Assembly (NCBI RefSeq): GCF_002080455.1
Contig: NZ_CP020555.1
Span: 868,001-932,000 of the forward strand
Length of the DNA: 64,000 nt
Direction: 5' to 3'
DNA from: Streptomyces sp. Sge12
GTDB taxonomy: Bacteria; Actinomycetota; Actinomycetes; Streptomycetales; Streptomycetaceae
The translations under genes and the position numbers were made by a program. The notes below the pieces were generated by a model, which did no database searches, had not been told where the DNA came from, and worked only from the letters and a program-made list of their open reading frames with translations. Positions 25,298 through 33,709 of this stretch are shown one piece after another (within the stretch, counting starts at the first letter, position 1; each line of letters begins with the position of its first letter).

Positions 25298-26881
25298 TCA
25301 GCGGGTGAAGCGGTCGGGATCGGCCGCCTGCCAGTCGCCTGCCCAGCCTTCGGGGGGTGATGCGAGCAGTTCTCCGGGAGCGAGCCATTCGTGGAGCTGC
25401 GCGTAGGAGCGGACGGTGTGCGGGTCCACCCGTTGGAGCAGCATGTGGGGGCGCAGCTCGCCCGGGTGCGCCACGCCCATGGCCGCCATGATCTGCTGGG
25501 CGCTCGCGACCGTGGCCTCCTGGTAGCGGCGGACGCGCTGGGACTTGTCCCCGACGTCGAGGGCGCGGGCGCGGCGCGCGTCCTGGGTGGCGACGCCGAC
25601 GGGGCAGGTGTTGGTGTGGCAGCGCTGGGCCTGGATGCAGCCGAGCGCGAACATCATCGCGCGGGCCGAGTTGGTGAAGTCCGCTCCCTGGACGAGCCGC
25701 CGTACGAGGTCTCCGCCGGTGGCGACCTTGCCGGAGGCCCCGATGGTGACGCGCTCGCGCAGCCCGGTGCCGACGAGCGCGTTGTGCACGGTCATGAGCC
25801 CCTCGCCCAGGGGGAGGCCGACGAGGTCGGCGAACTCCAGCGGCGCCGCACCGGTACCGCCCTCCGCACCGTCGACCACGATGAAGTCGGGGGCGGTGCC
25901 CTCCTCCAGCATGGCCTTGCACACGGCGAGGAACTCGCGTCGGGAACCGACGCACAGCTTGAACCCGACGGGCTTGCCCGCCGAGAGCTCCCGCAGCCGG
26001 GCGAGGAAGCGGACGAGCTCGCGCGGTGTGGAGTACACGCGGTGGTGGGACGGGGACACGACCGTCTCGCCCTGTGGCACCCCGCGCACCTGTGCGATCT
26101 CGGCGTTGACCTTGGCCCCCGGCAGCACGCCGCCGATGCCGGGCTTGGCGCCCTGGCTGATCTTCAGGGACACGCACTTGACCTGCGGGAGAGCGGCCTT
26201 CTCGGCGAACTGCCGCTCGTCGAAGCCCCCGTCCTCGGTGCGGCACCCGAAGTATCCGGTGCCTATCTCCCAGACGAGGTCCCCGCCGGGGCCCAGGTGG
26301 TACTCGGACAGGCCGCCCTCCCCCGTGTCGTGGGCGAAACCGCCGAGCCGGGCACCGGTGTTGAGGGCGAGGACGGCGTTGCCGGAGAGGGAGCCGAAGC
26401 TCATCGCCGAGACGTTGAGCAGGGCCATGTCGTACGGCTGCGAGCAGTGCGGCCCGCCGATGCGGACGCGGGGCGGGTCGCTGGGCGCCGGGCGGGGGGA
26501 CATGGAGGGCGTGAGGTACTCGCTCCCGGGCAGGTAGAGGTCCTGTTCGGTGCCGAACGGCTCCGCGGAGTCGGTGCCCTTGGCCCGTTCGTAGACGATG
26601 CTGCGGGTGTCGCGGTCGAAGGGGCGGCCGTCGGTGTTCCGCTCGACGAAGTACTGCTGGAGCTCCGGCCGGAGCGCTTCGAGCGCGTAGCGCAGGTGCC
26701 CGGCGAGCGGGTAGTTCCGCAGGAGGGAGTGGCGGCGCTGGGCGAGGTCGTGGACGGCCGTCAGTGCGAGCAGCAGGAGCGGGCCGGCGGCGGCCCACCA
26801 CCAGGGCGACAGCAGCAGGGCGGCGAGGACGGCGCCGGCTGCGAGGAACGCGGACAGGACGACCAGTGTTGTCTTGAGCAC
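25298..26881 (-). CDS. FMN-binding glutamate-synthase-like protein with N-terminal membrane anchor
   Basis: 527-residue protein with the central/FMN domain of glutamate synthase large subunit (GltB) but without amidotransferase or C-terminal domains. Two hydrophobic helices at the N-terminus (about residues 4-22 and 25-44) suggest membrane anchoring. The FMN barrel shows SAMSFGSLSGNAVLALN, SQGAKPGIGGVLPGAKV and DGAEGGTGAAP. The C-x5-C-x4-C motif in CIQAQRCHTNTC should bind a 3Fe-4S cluster, followed by PVGVATQD. GTG 26881 is chosen because the membrane helix begins there; an SD is not obvious. Operon with the PoxB-type gene suggests an electron-transfer role, but the reaction is unknown. Confidence 0.82.
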   Translation of the reverse strand: MLKTTLVVLSAFLAAGAVLAALLLSPWWWAAAGPLLLLALTAVHDLAQRRHSLLRNYPLAGHLRYALEALRPELQQYFVERNTDGRPFDRDTRSIVYERAKGTDSAEPFGTEQDLYLPGSEYLTPSMSPRPAPSDPPRVRIGGPHCSQPYDMALLNVSAMSFGSLSGNAVLALNTGARLGGFAHDTGEGGLSEYHLGPGGDLVWEIGTGYFGCRTEDGGFDERQFAEKAALPQVKCVSLKISQGAKPGIGGVLPGAKVNAEIAQVRGVPQGETVVSPSHHRVYSTPRELVRFLARLRELSAGKPVGFKLCVGSRREFLAVCKAMLEEGTAPDFIVVDGAEGGTGAAPLEFADLVGLPLGEGLMTVHNALVGTGLRERVTIGASGKVATGGDLVRRLVQGADFTNSARAMMFALGCIQAQRCHTNTCPVGVATQDARRARALDVGDKSQRVRRYQEATVASAQQIMAAMGVAHPGELRPHMLLQRVDPHTVRSYAQLHEWLAPGELLASPPEGWAGDWQAADPDRFTR

Positions 26882-27248
26882 GGGACGCGTCTGTCCCGGG
26901 GACGGGCCGTCATGCGTGCGCGCCGCGAGCCCGCCGCTGCGCCCTCTCGGCGGAGCGCCGCGGACCGCAGCCCCCGCCGCCGGCGACCACGGTGACGGTG
27001 GACTCACCACAGACCCTGCGCTCACGGGAGCGCCGGCCTCGGGCCGGTGGTGGTCCGGGCCGCCTCGGCGCGCGGTCCGGGGTCAACGTCCCGGTCCGGT
27101 CCACGGGCGGGGACCGTTCCGTGGTCTGTCTGTGGGACTTCGGCGATGCCCGCAACGCCCGATCGGCAACACCCTGACGCCGTGACACCCCGAGCCCCAC
27201 CGGCGGACTTCCCTCCGGTGGGGCCAGGGCGGGCGGGGCGGGGCTGCC
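26882..27248. other. Intergenic region upstream of the GltB-like gene
   Basis: This 367-bp stretch has several open frames on both strands, but none shows coding codon bias with a plausible start, and I see no gene. It should contain the promoter of the GltB-like/PoxB operon. A hairpin near its right end belongs to the NTF2-like gene. Confidence 0.5.
27194..27224 (-). terminator. Hairpin after the NTF2-like gene
   Basis: GCCCCACCGG and CCGGTGGGGC pair perfectly (10 bp) with an 11-nt loop, 24 bp downstream of the NTF2-like stop on the minus strand. It probably ends the SDR/NTF2-like transcript. Confidence 0.5.
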
Positions 27249-27731
27249 CTAGGCCGGGCTCTGGCCGAGGCTCGGCGGCGTGTCCTCGCCGTCGGTCCAC
27301 CAGACGCCCAGCCTCTGGCGGGTCAGGCGCCAGCCGCCCTCGGGGCCCCGGCGGAAGTCCCAGTCGTACGGGCCGCCCATGGAGTAGGGCGAAGAGGTCT
27401 GCCCGTTCCCGGTCACGGCGACGAACCACATGTAGCCGATGCCCGTGGCCCGGTCGCCCTCCACCTGGAAGTCCATGTTCAGGATGTGGTGCTGCATGCT
27501 CGGGAAGTGCGCCTCCGCCGCCTCCACCTTCGCCCGGACCGCGTCCCTCCCCTGGATCTCTCCCCACGGCCCGAAGTCCAGCACCGCGTCCTCGGCCCAG
27601 CACTCGATCCAGGTCCGCCAGTCCTTGCGGTCCAGTGCCCGCCAACCGCGGATCATCAGCTGCCGCAGTGCTTCCTTGTCCTCCAGGACCCGCAGGCGGC
27701 GCAGCAGGTCCTCGTCGGTCGCGCCGGTCAC
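27249..27731 (-). CDS. Nuclear transport factor 2 (SnoaL-like) family protein
   Basis: 160-residue protein with the NTF2/SnoaL-like cone fold: an N-terminal helix (LRRLRVLEDKEALRQLM), then RGWRALDRKDWRTWIECWAEDAVLDFGPWGEIQGRDAVR, HILNMDFQVEGDRATGIGYMWFVAV and a C-terminal RLTRQRLGVWW strand. Proteins of this group serve as isomerases, dehydratases or binding proteins for small hydrophobic molecules, often in secondary metabolism; the ligand is unknown. The GTG start at 27731 overlaps the SDR stop (GTGA), so the two are translated together and probably act on one substrate. A hairpin follows the stop. Confidence 0.82.
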   Translation of the reverse strand: MTGATDEDLLRRLRVLEDKEALRQLMIRGWRALDRKDWRTWIECWAEDAVLDFGPWGEIQGRDAVRAKVEAAEAHFPSMQHHILNMDFQVEGDRATGIGYMWFVAVTGNGQTSSPYSMGGPYDWDFRRGPEGGWRLTRQRLGVWWTDGEDTPPSLGQSPA

Positions 27732-28462
27732 TGCGCGCTCGCGGCAGGACGTACGACGATCTCGTTGACGTCGACCCCGGCGGGCTGGGCGACGGCATAC
27801 GCAACGGCCCCGGCGATGGCGGACGCCGGCAGTGCCACGGCGCGGTACGCCTTCATGGCCTCTCGCGCCGCAGGATCGGAGATCCCTTCGGCCAGTTCGG
27901 ACTCGGTCACACCCGGCGAGACCAGAGTGACCCGGAGGGAGCCGTCCGACTCCTGGCGCAGTCCTTCGGTGATGGCTCGGACGGCGAACTTGGTGGCGCA
28001 GTAGACGGCCGCGGTGGGCGACACCTCGTACGCGCCGACCGAGGCCACGTTCACGATGTGTCCGGCGCCCTGGGCACGCATCACGGGCAGGGCGGCGGCG
28101 ATCCCGTGCAGCACGCCCCGTACGTTCACGTCGATCATCCGGTCCCACTCGTCGACCTTCAGCGCGCCCAGCGGCGAGAGCGGCATCACCCCGGCGTTGT
28201 TGACCATCACGTCCAGGCGGCCGTAGTGCTCCCGGGCGGCGGCCACGAAGGCCCGTACATCGGCGGCGTCGGTGACGTCCAGCCGCTGGAAGGCCGCGGT
28301 ACCGCCTGCCGCGTTGATCTCCCGGCCGAGCGCCTCGAGCCGATCGGTGCGCCGCGCGCCCAGCAGCAACCGGTGACCGTCGGCAGCGAGCCGGCGAGCC
28401 GTCTCCTCCCCGATCCCGCTGCTGGCTCCGGTAATGGCCACGACCTTGGCTTCGTTCCTCAT
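27728..28462 (-). CDS. SDR-family oxidoreductase
   Basis: 244-residue classical SDR with TGASSGIG, NNAGVMP, the catalytic Ser in VNVASVGAYEV, and YCATKFAV supplying the Tyr-Lys pair, followed by SPGVTESEL. This subgroup (YdfG/NADP-dependent) reduces short carbonyl substrates. ATG 28462 is preferred to the longer frame because GAGGAG lies about 11 nt upstream and the protein begins with the usual short lead MRNEAKVVAITG. It overlaps the following NTF2-like gene by 4 bp. The open frame that begins at 28549 adds a basic, Pro-rich stretch without homology. Confidence 0.88.
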   Translation of the reverse strand: MRNEAKVVAITGASSGIGEETARRLAADGHRLLLGARRTDRLEALGREINAAGGTAAFQRLDVTDAADVRAFVAAAREHYGRLDVMVNNAGVMPLSPLGALKVDEWDRMIDVNVRGVLHGIAAALPVMRAQGAGHIVNVASVGAYEVSPTAAVYCATKFAVRAITEGLRQESDGSLRVTLVSPGVTESELAEGISDPAAREAMKAYRAVALPASAIAGAVAYAVAQPAGVDVNEIVVRPAASAQ

Positions 28463-28573
28463 ACCCTGCTCTGCTCCTCGTTCGAAGCGGATGACTCCGC
28501 CCGACCGAGTCTGCGCGGGCCGCGGCCGGCCAACCAGGACGCAGCACACCCTGGCAACACGCCGCCGCGCCCC

Positions 28574-30703
28574 CTACGGGGCGTCCTGCCCGGTCCCCCG
28601 CCCGGTGGTGACGCTGCCGAGCCAGAGCAGGTCACGGGCCCGGGTCATCGCCACGAAGAGCTGGCTGCGGCGCAGTTCCTCACGCTCCCGGGCCGTCTGC
28701 GGCGTCTCCGTACCACCCCTCGTACCGCCCCTCGTGCCACCCGGCGTCTCGGCCGGGGTCCCGTTGGCGAACACCGTGTCGTGCTGGGGCAGGAAGACGT
28801 TCTTGAACTCCAGCCCCTTGGCCCGGCGATACGTACCGAGCTTCACCGCGTCGACCGCACGGCCGTCGTAGTGCTCCAACTGGCACACCGCGAGCCCCGC
28901 CTGGGTGAGCAACCGCTGGTAGTGACCGATGGCCCGCATGGAGGGACACAGCAGCGCGGTGTCGGCGAGCGCGCCCTCGGGCAGGGCGCGCAGGGCGTCC
29001 AGGAGCTGCCGGTCGTGTGCCTCCACCGTGGGCCCGGTGACGCGCACGACGTCCCCGTCGTGGTAGGTGAGGTCGACGTCGCGGCGGCCCGGGGTGCGCT
29101 CGCCGTCGAGGTCCTCGAAGGCGTCGTCGGCCACGACGGTGAGGGCGGCGTCCAGGATCTGCTTGCTGTTGCGGTAGTTGGTGCGCAGCACCTGACCGCG
29201 GTCGCCGCGGATGTCGATGCCCGCGTCGGTCAGGCGGAAGCCGCCCGGGTACACGGTCTGCTGGCCGTCGCCGACGAGCAGCAGACCGTTGGGCGCATCA
29301 CCGACGAGCGCGTGCAGGAGGCGCACGCCGACGAGTGTGAGGTCCTGCACCTCGTCCACGATGACGGCCGCGTACGGAGGCTGCTCGCGCCGGCGTGACG
29401 CCTCGGCCAGGGCGAGGGAGAGGACGTCGTTGAAGTCGTGGACGCCGCGCTCGGCGCGCAGTGCTTCGTACGCCTCGTACAGCGCCCACACCGACTGCCG
29501 GTGCGCACGGTGGAGGCTCGCTTTCCGGCGCCGCCTGGGGAGGGTCGCGTATTCCTCGAAGCGGGTGAGGCCGCGCCCCTTGATGACGTAGTCGATCTCT
29601 TCGTGCCAGTAGGTGGGGGCGGGGTCGAGCTCGGCCAGTCGGCTCGCGCGGCCGACGTTCTTCCACGCGAGGCTGAAGGCGGTCTCGGCCTTGTCCCCGT
29701 GCAGCCGTACCGGTATGCCGCGCTCCTGAAGGAATTCCTGTGCCCAGGAGTGGAGGCTGCGGAAGTCCACCCGGTCGGCGACGGCCGGGGCCATGGTCCT
29801 GAGGAAGGTGCTCTGCACCCGGGGCAGGTTGTTGGCGAAGGTGACGTACAGGATGCGGCCGGTCGTCCGCCGGGCGAGGTGGGCCGCGCGGTGCAGGGCG
29901 ACGACCGTCTTGCCGGTGCCCGCCGGGCCGCTGATGCGTGCCGGGCCGGACCAATTGCGGCGCACCAGTGCCACTTGATCGGGGTGGAGGAAGGTCATCC
30001 ACTGCTCGATCGGCGCCTGCATGGCCCCCTTCAGAGCCGCCTCGCGCAGCCCTTCCAGGTCGAACAACCCGTCGGAGGGGCTCGGTCGGTGGCCCTCGCA
30101 CTCCGTCGCTGTCGCTGTCGCCGACGCCGCCGCCGCCACCGTCTGCAGGTCGACCGCGGCCCCCGCGTGGTCCGGGAGCACCCGCTCCAGATGATCGGCG
30201 ATCGCCCGGACCGACTCCACCCGCAGCCTGTGCCGTTGCGACAGCAGCACGGGGCCGATCTCGTGTTCGCCCAGCAGCCGTATCCGGCCGAGGTTCGCGT
30301 CGCGGCGCTGCCCTGCGAACACCATCAGCGGCTGGACCGCCACCGGCGACATTCCGAGGGACGCCACCGCGCGCTCGGCCGCCTTCGTGGCGGCGAGCAG
30401 CCCGGTCGCCCGCCCTTCCCCCGGCCCGCCTCCGGCCGTGACGTGGATGACGAAGACGCCGCCGGGTCCCACCAGGAGCATGTCCGCGTCGGCGGTCCGG
30501 GTCCCGGACCACTGCCGGTCGACGAGCAGCCGCCACCCGCGCGCGGTCAGTACCAACAGCTGGGCGAGGACCCGCCGCTCGCCCTCGCCGACCGTGTCCC
30601 ACCGCAGGGCCTGCCGGCGGGCGGCCTGCCACTGCTCCCGGAGTAACCGCTCCTGCCGTCGTGCGTCCTGCGCCCGCTGCGATACCGCCCCGCCTGCCCC
30701 CAT
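28574..30703 (-). CDS. UvrD/Rep-type helicase with an N-terminal NERD-like domain
   Basis: 709-residue superfamily-1 helicase. From the N-terminus: basic coiled helix, a NERD-like region (about residues 38-130, GEGERRVLAQLLVLTARGWRLL then ADMLLVGPGGVFVIHVT), Walker A GPAGTGKT near 259-266, Walker B VIVDEVQD near 447-454, VGDGQQTVYP, RTNYRNSKQIL and a C-terminal LFVAMTRARDLLWLG motif VI. In the NERD region the nuclease ExK is replaced by HxT, so the nuclease is probably dead. A TRGGTRGGT repeat near the C-terminus is a slippage insert. ATG 30703 has GAGGGGGG upstream; the ATG at 30736 overlaps the promoter. Likely DNA repair or recombination. Confidence 0.85.
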   Translation of the reverse strand: MGAGGAVSQRAQDARRQERLLREQWQAARRQALRWDTVGEGERRVLAQLLVLTARGWRLLVDRQWSGTRTADADMLLVGPGGVFVIHVTAGGGPGEGRATGLLAATKAAERAVASLGMSPVAVQPLMVFAGQRRDANLGRIRLLGEHEIGPVLLSQRHRLRVESVRAIADHLERVLPDHAGAAVDLQTVAAAASATATATECEGHRPSPSDGLFDLEGLREAALKGAMQAPIEQWMTFLHPDQVALVRRNWSGPARISGPAGTGKTVVALHRAAHLARRTTGRILYVTFANNLPRVQSTFLRTMAPAVADRVDFRSLHSWAQEFLQERGIPVRLHGDKAETAFSLAWKNVGRASRLAELDPAPTYWHEEIDYVIKGRGLTRFEEYATLPRRRRKASLHRAHRQSVWALYEAYEALRAERGVHDFNDVLSLALAEASRRREQPPYAAVIVDEVQDLTLVGVRLLHALVGDAPNGLLLVGDGQQTVYPGGFRLTDAGIDIRGDRGQVLRTNYRNSKQILDAALTVVADDAFEDLDGERTPGRRDVDLTYHDGDVVRVTGPTVEAHDRQLLDALRALPEGALADTALLCPSMRAIGHYQRLLTQAGLAVCQLEHYDGRAVDAVKLGTYRRAKGLEFKNVFLPQHDTVFANGTPAETPGGTRGGTRGGTETPQTAREREELRRSQLFVAMTRARDLLWLGSVTTGRGTGQDAP

Positions 30704-30731
30704 ACCGGCCCCCCTCGTACGCGGAGTAGCG

Positions 30732-30737
30732 ATCATA
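30732..30737 (-). promoter_or_regulatory. Probable -10 element of the helicase gene
   Basis: TATGAT on the minus strand lies 28 bp before the preferred start at 30703 and overlaps the alternative ATG at 30736, which argues against that start. No good -35 hexamer is visible at 17-18 bp. Confidence 0.4.
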
Positions 30738-30782
30738 GAGCGGAACGCGACCGTTGCGGCAGGGCGCGTACCCGGCGACGGC

Positions 30783-31997
30783 CTAGTCCTGCCAGTAGAA
30801 CAGCAGGGTGCGGACGTCCAACGGGTCGCGGCTGCCGAAGTAGTAGACCCCGAGGCCGGTGACCCGGATCGAGCCGACGGCGTCGTCGATCCAGCGGAAG
30901 CCGGCCGATTCGAGGGCGCGGCGCACGCCCGGATCCTCGTTCCAGTCGGCGGCGAACGGGCCGAGCGTGCTGATGTGCACCTCGCGGCCGACCGCGCCGT
31001 AGCCGATCACGTCGTACGTGCCGTCCCCCTGGTGGTGGGCCTCTCCGCAGGAGACCGGCGGCTTCGTCGCCAGGCCCGCCGCGGTGAGCGCAGCGGTGGC
31101 CCGCAGCAGCCGCTCGGCGGGGTCGCAGGCCGGCGGCGGCTCCGCGCACAGGGCCTCGATCCGCCACCGCGGGTCGCTGCGCTCCTCGCACCCGCGCCCG
31201 TACTCGTGGACGATCGCCGCGCGCACCTCCTCGTCCAGGCCGGTCACCTCGACGCGGGGCCGTCCCCACTGCTCGTACAGCCGCCGGGTCTCGGCGACGT
31301 CATCGGTCAGGCGGTGCAGCGCGTACACGGCCCACGTGGCGGCCTCTTCGGTCGGCGCCCCGGCGAGGTAGCCGCGCAGCCGCTCGGGGTCGGTCAGGAA
31401 CTCCTGGGCCCGGTACGCCACTCCCGGGTCGGGGTCCGCGAGCGCATCGGTGATGTCCTCGCCGGAGTGGTGGCGCATGCGGACGGCGGTGGAGCGGTGT
31501 TCGGGCCGGGCCCCGTCGAGTTCGGCCAGCACCGCTTCGGCCCCGTACCGTGCGGTCAGCCGGTCGAGTCCGGCCTCGCCGATCTCCCGCCGGTGACGCC
31601 ACGGGCCGAAGGCGAGCGTCGCCAGGTCCCCGGCCGCCGTGAGGTCGCCGAGCGTGCCGCGGGCCCCCAGGACCGCCTCGGCCATGCCGTACGCGTTGTC
31701 CTGCCGGCGGTCCTCGTGCCGCAGCCAGGGCAGCAGCTCGGGGCGGTCCGCGAGCAGTTTCAGCAGCGCGATGCGCACTTCGCCCACATCACCGGTGTCC
31801 TGGACACGCGCGATCAGCTCGGCCACGCGCCGCTCCGGCACCCGTCCGGCCAACGCCTCCGCGCAGGCCCGGCGGCGCCACCACGGCTGCGCCGAGTCGG
31901 CCACGCACGTCGCGAGGGCGTCGGCGTCGTACCCGCGCAGGCCCGCGGTGTCGGTCCGCCCGGCTTCCGGGGTCAGCGACTTGATCGTCTTCAGCAT
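30783..31997 (-). CDS. HEAT-like repeat hypothetical protein, 404 aa
   Basis: I do not recognise a named family. The N-terminal two thirds consist of helical pairs (ATCVADSAQPWWRRRACAEAL, EVRIALLKLLADRPELLPWL, DPGVAYRAQEFLTDPERL) typical of HEAT-type alpha-solenoids. The C-terminal 110 residues differ, with beta-strands (YDVIGYGAVGREVHIS, IRVTGLGVYYFGSRDPLDVRTLLFYW). The protein is soluble and cytoplasmic. ATG 31997 is the only sensible start. It lies 46 bp upstream of the helicase promoter region on the same strand. Function is unknown; a scaffold or regulatory role is possible but not shown. Confidence 0.7.
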   Translation of the reverse strand: MLKTIKSLTPEAGRTDTAGLRGYDADALATCVADSAQPWWRRRACAEALAGRVPERRVAELIARVQDTGDVGEVRIALLKLLADRPELLPWLRHEDRRQDNAYGMAEAVLGARGTLGDLTAAGDLATLAFGPWRHRREIGEAGLDRLTARYGAEAVLAELDGARPEHRSTAVRMRHHSGEDITDALADPDPGVAYRAQEFLTDPERLRGYLAGAPTEEAATWAVYALHRLTDDVAETRRLYEQWGRPRVEVTGLDEEVRAAIVHEYGRGCEERSDPRWRIEALCAEPPPACDPAERLLRATAALTAAGLATKPPVSCGEAHHQGDGTYDVIGYGAVGREVHISTLGPFAADWNEDPGVRRALESAGFRWIDDAVGSIRVTGLGVYYFGSRDPLDVRTLLFYWQD

Positions 31998-32183
31998 CCC
32001 GGGATGCTACTCGGTGGCGCCGGGCGGACTCCGCGCAATATTGCCCGCGCGGCGGCCGCCTGGGGGTAAGTCCACTTGATACAGGCCGAGTTGAACCTGC
32101 CATGAGCTGCGACGCCGAGCGCCCGCGCCGAACACTTCGCGCGGCACGGACGGCCGCCGGCGACACCTGCGGTCACCCTCCGT

Positions 32184-32208
32184 GTTTAACTGCCGGAAAT
32201 TCGGTAAC
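32184..32208 (+). promoter_or_regulatory. Sigma-B/F-type general stress promoter
   Basis: GTTTAA (32184-32189), a 13-bp spacer and GGTAAC (32203-32208) closely match the stress promoter consensus GTTTAA-N12/14-GGGTAW used by SigB-type sigma factors. It lies 45 bp before the ATG of a small membrane protein. The rest of 31998-32252 contains no gene that I can see. Confidence 0.6.
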
Positions 32209-32252
32209 AAGACGTAGTGACAGGCAGTCAATACCGGACGGAAGGCAGGAAC

Positions 32253-32444
32253 ATGACCCTCGTTACCGTGCTCATCCTCGTCGCGGTCCTCGTCCTCGTC
32301 GGACTGCTGATCGCGGCTCCCAGCGCCAGCGTACGGCGCAACCCCTTCCCGGGCCGCCGGCAGCGAGCCGACCACCGCCGCTCGGGCGCTGCCCGGTCGA
32401 CCGGGATTCCCGGCCAGCGGGGCATCCAGCACCACGCGCGGTGA
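32253..32444 (+). CDS. Small single-pass membrane protein, 63 aa
   Basis: Starting at ATG 32253, preceded by GGAAGGCAGGA, the protein opens MTLVTVLILVAVLVLVGLLIAA, a single hydrophobic helix, followed by a basic Arg-rich tail (RRNPFPGRRQRADHRR), so the C-terminus should face the cytoplasm by the positive-inside rule. No family is recognised. A GTG at 32217 is an alternative start that would put 12 polar residues before the helix. A stress-type promoter precedes it, and small membrane proteins of this kind are common members of general stress regulons, so a role in envelope stress is plausible but unproven. Confidence 0.65.
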   Translation: MTLVTVLILVAVLVLVGLLIAAPSASVRRNPFPGRRQRADHRRSGAARSTGIPGQRGIQHHAR

Positions 32445-32501
32445 CCGCGGGCCGCGCCGGCCGCGGCCGCCCCGGGCGGACCGCGGCTGCGCGCCCGGCC
32501 G

Positions 32502-33341
32502 TCAGGCCGGCGGCGGGGGCGGGCCCTGCGTGAGGACCCTGGCCGCGGCCAGCTCCTCGCGGGAGGCCTGCTCGGCGAGGTCCAGGTAGCCGTACGCGTC
32601 CTCGCCGACCGGGATCCGCAGCGGTGTGGGGCCCTCGGCCGCCACGATGTCGAGGACCCGCGCGGCGAAGTCCTCGGGGCGCCCGGTCTCGGGGTTCTCC
32701 GCCAGCCCGCGGGCGCCCTCCAGCATCTCGCGGTTGGTCACGTCGTAGGCCGGAATCCGGCGCTGCGTCTGGGCCATGGACGTGCCGTAGCGCGTGGCGA
32801 ACATGCCCGGCTCCACCACCGTGACGCGGATGCCGTGCGGGGCGGCCTCGACGGCCAGCGCCTGGCTCATGCCCTCCAGGGCGTGCTTGCCGGCGGTGTA
32901 GGCGGCCAGACCCGGGAATGCGATCCGGCCGACCACGGAGGAGATGTTGACGATGTGGCCGTGCCCCTGGGCCCGCATCAGCGGCAGGACGAGCCGGGTG
33001 AGCCGCCACGGGCCCACGACCAGGGTCTCCAACTGGTCGCGCAGCTCGGCGTCCGAGACCTCCTCGACCGCACCGAACAGCCCGATCCCCGCGTTGTTGA
33101 CGAGCACGTCGATGCCGCCGAGACGCTCGGCGGCGCTGCGGACGGCCTCCTCGCAGGAGGCGGCGTCGCGCAGTTCGAGCGGGATCGGCACGATGCGGCC
33201 GGGCCAGGCGGCGGCGAGGTCCTCCAGGTCGGCGGTCTTGCGGGCGGTGACCGCCAGTTCGTCCCCGGCCCGGGCCGCGGCCGTGGCCAGCGCGTGCCCG
33301 AGGCCGGAGGAGCAGCCCGTGACCAGCCAGCGTCGTCCCAT
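32502..33341 (-). CDS. SDR-family oxidoreductase (KR-like subgroup)
   Basis: 279-residue SDR with TGCSSGLG, VNNAGIGLFG, NISSVVGRIAF and the YTAGKHALEG active-site pair, and a long C-terminal part (LRIPVGEDAYGYL) found in the group often annotated as oxidoreductase/SDR family NAD(P)-dependent. The substrate is unknown. ATG 33341 has GGGGGA 5 nt upstream; the longer frame would add a basic, Thr-rich lead without homology. The last residues form a Pro run. It is divergent from the Ohr gene with a 368-bp gap. Confidence 0.88.
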   Translation of the reverse strand: MGRRWLVTGCSSGLGHALATAAARAGDELAVTARKTADLEDLAAAWPGRIVPIPLELRDAASCEEAVRSAAERLGGIDVLVNNAGIGLFGAVEEVSDAELRDQLETLVVGPWRLTRLVLPLMRAQGHGHIVNISSVVGRIAFPGLAAYTAGKHALEGMSQALAVEAAPHGIRVTVVEPGMFATRYGTSMAQTQRRIPAYDVTNREMLEGARGLAENPETGRPEDFAARVLDIVAAEGPTPLRIPVGEDAYGYLDLAEQASREELAAARVLTQGPPPPPA

Positions 33342-33709
33342 CGTTCCCCCGTGACGTGTGGTGTTCCGGATCGTGGTGATGACGGTCATGGTCGTGCGGC
33401 GGCGGCTCGCGGTCATCCCTCGTGCGGGGGCGTGCGGAGGCGCGCGGGCGCACGTACGGGCGCGCGTACGACCCGACCGGCCCGGCCGGCCCGGCTGCGG
33501 GTGAGGAAGTCACGGGTGAGGAAGTTCACCGCGGGGGTGTCCCCGGACGACGGATCGCGTTGCTAGATTGTCCGGCGGCCGGTCCCCGGCCCCGGACGAG
33601 ATGCGCCGTACCCGGTTATGCACGACGACGCGCGAGGTGCTGCACGAGCAGCGCCGACCGCTGTCCGCACCCGGGCAGCGCCCTCGTCGAGCAAGATGGG
33701 CCGACCGCC
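33342..33709. other. Intergenic region between divergent SDR and Ohr genes
   Basis: This 368-bp stretch should hold both promoters. TAGATT at about 33563-33568 could serve as a -10 element toward the Ohr gene. No MarR-type palindrome like that of ohrR systems is obvious, no OhrR gene is adjacent, and the open frames here lack coding bias with a plausible start. Confidence 0.4.

Noticed and set aside
27022..27248. Several open frames over the region upstream of the GltB-like gene
   Set aside because: They are mostly Arg/Pro/Gly-rich readings of GC-rich DNA with no ribosome-binding site or homology and overlap one another on both strands.
30704..30782. A third PafBC-type promoter in front of the helicase gene
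   Set aside because: Only a TATGAT -10 box is present; the TGTCRGTG element is missing at the required distance.
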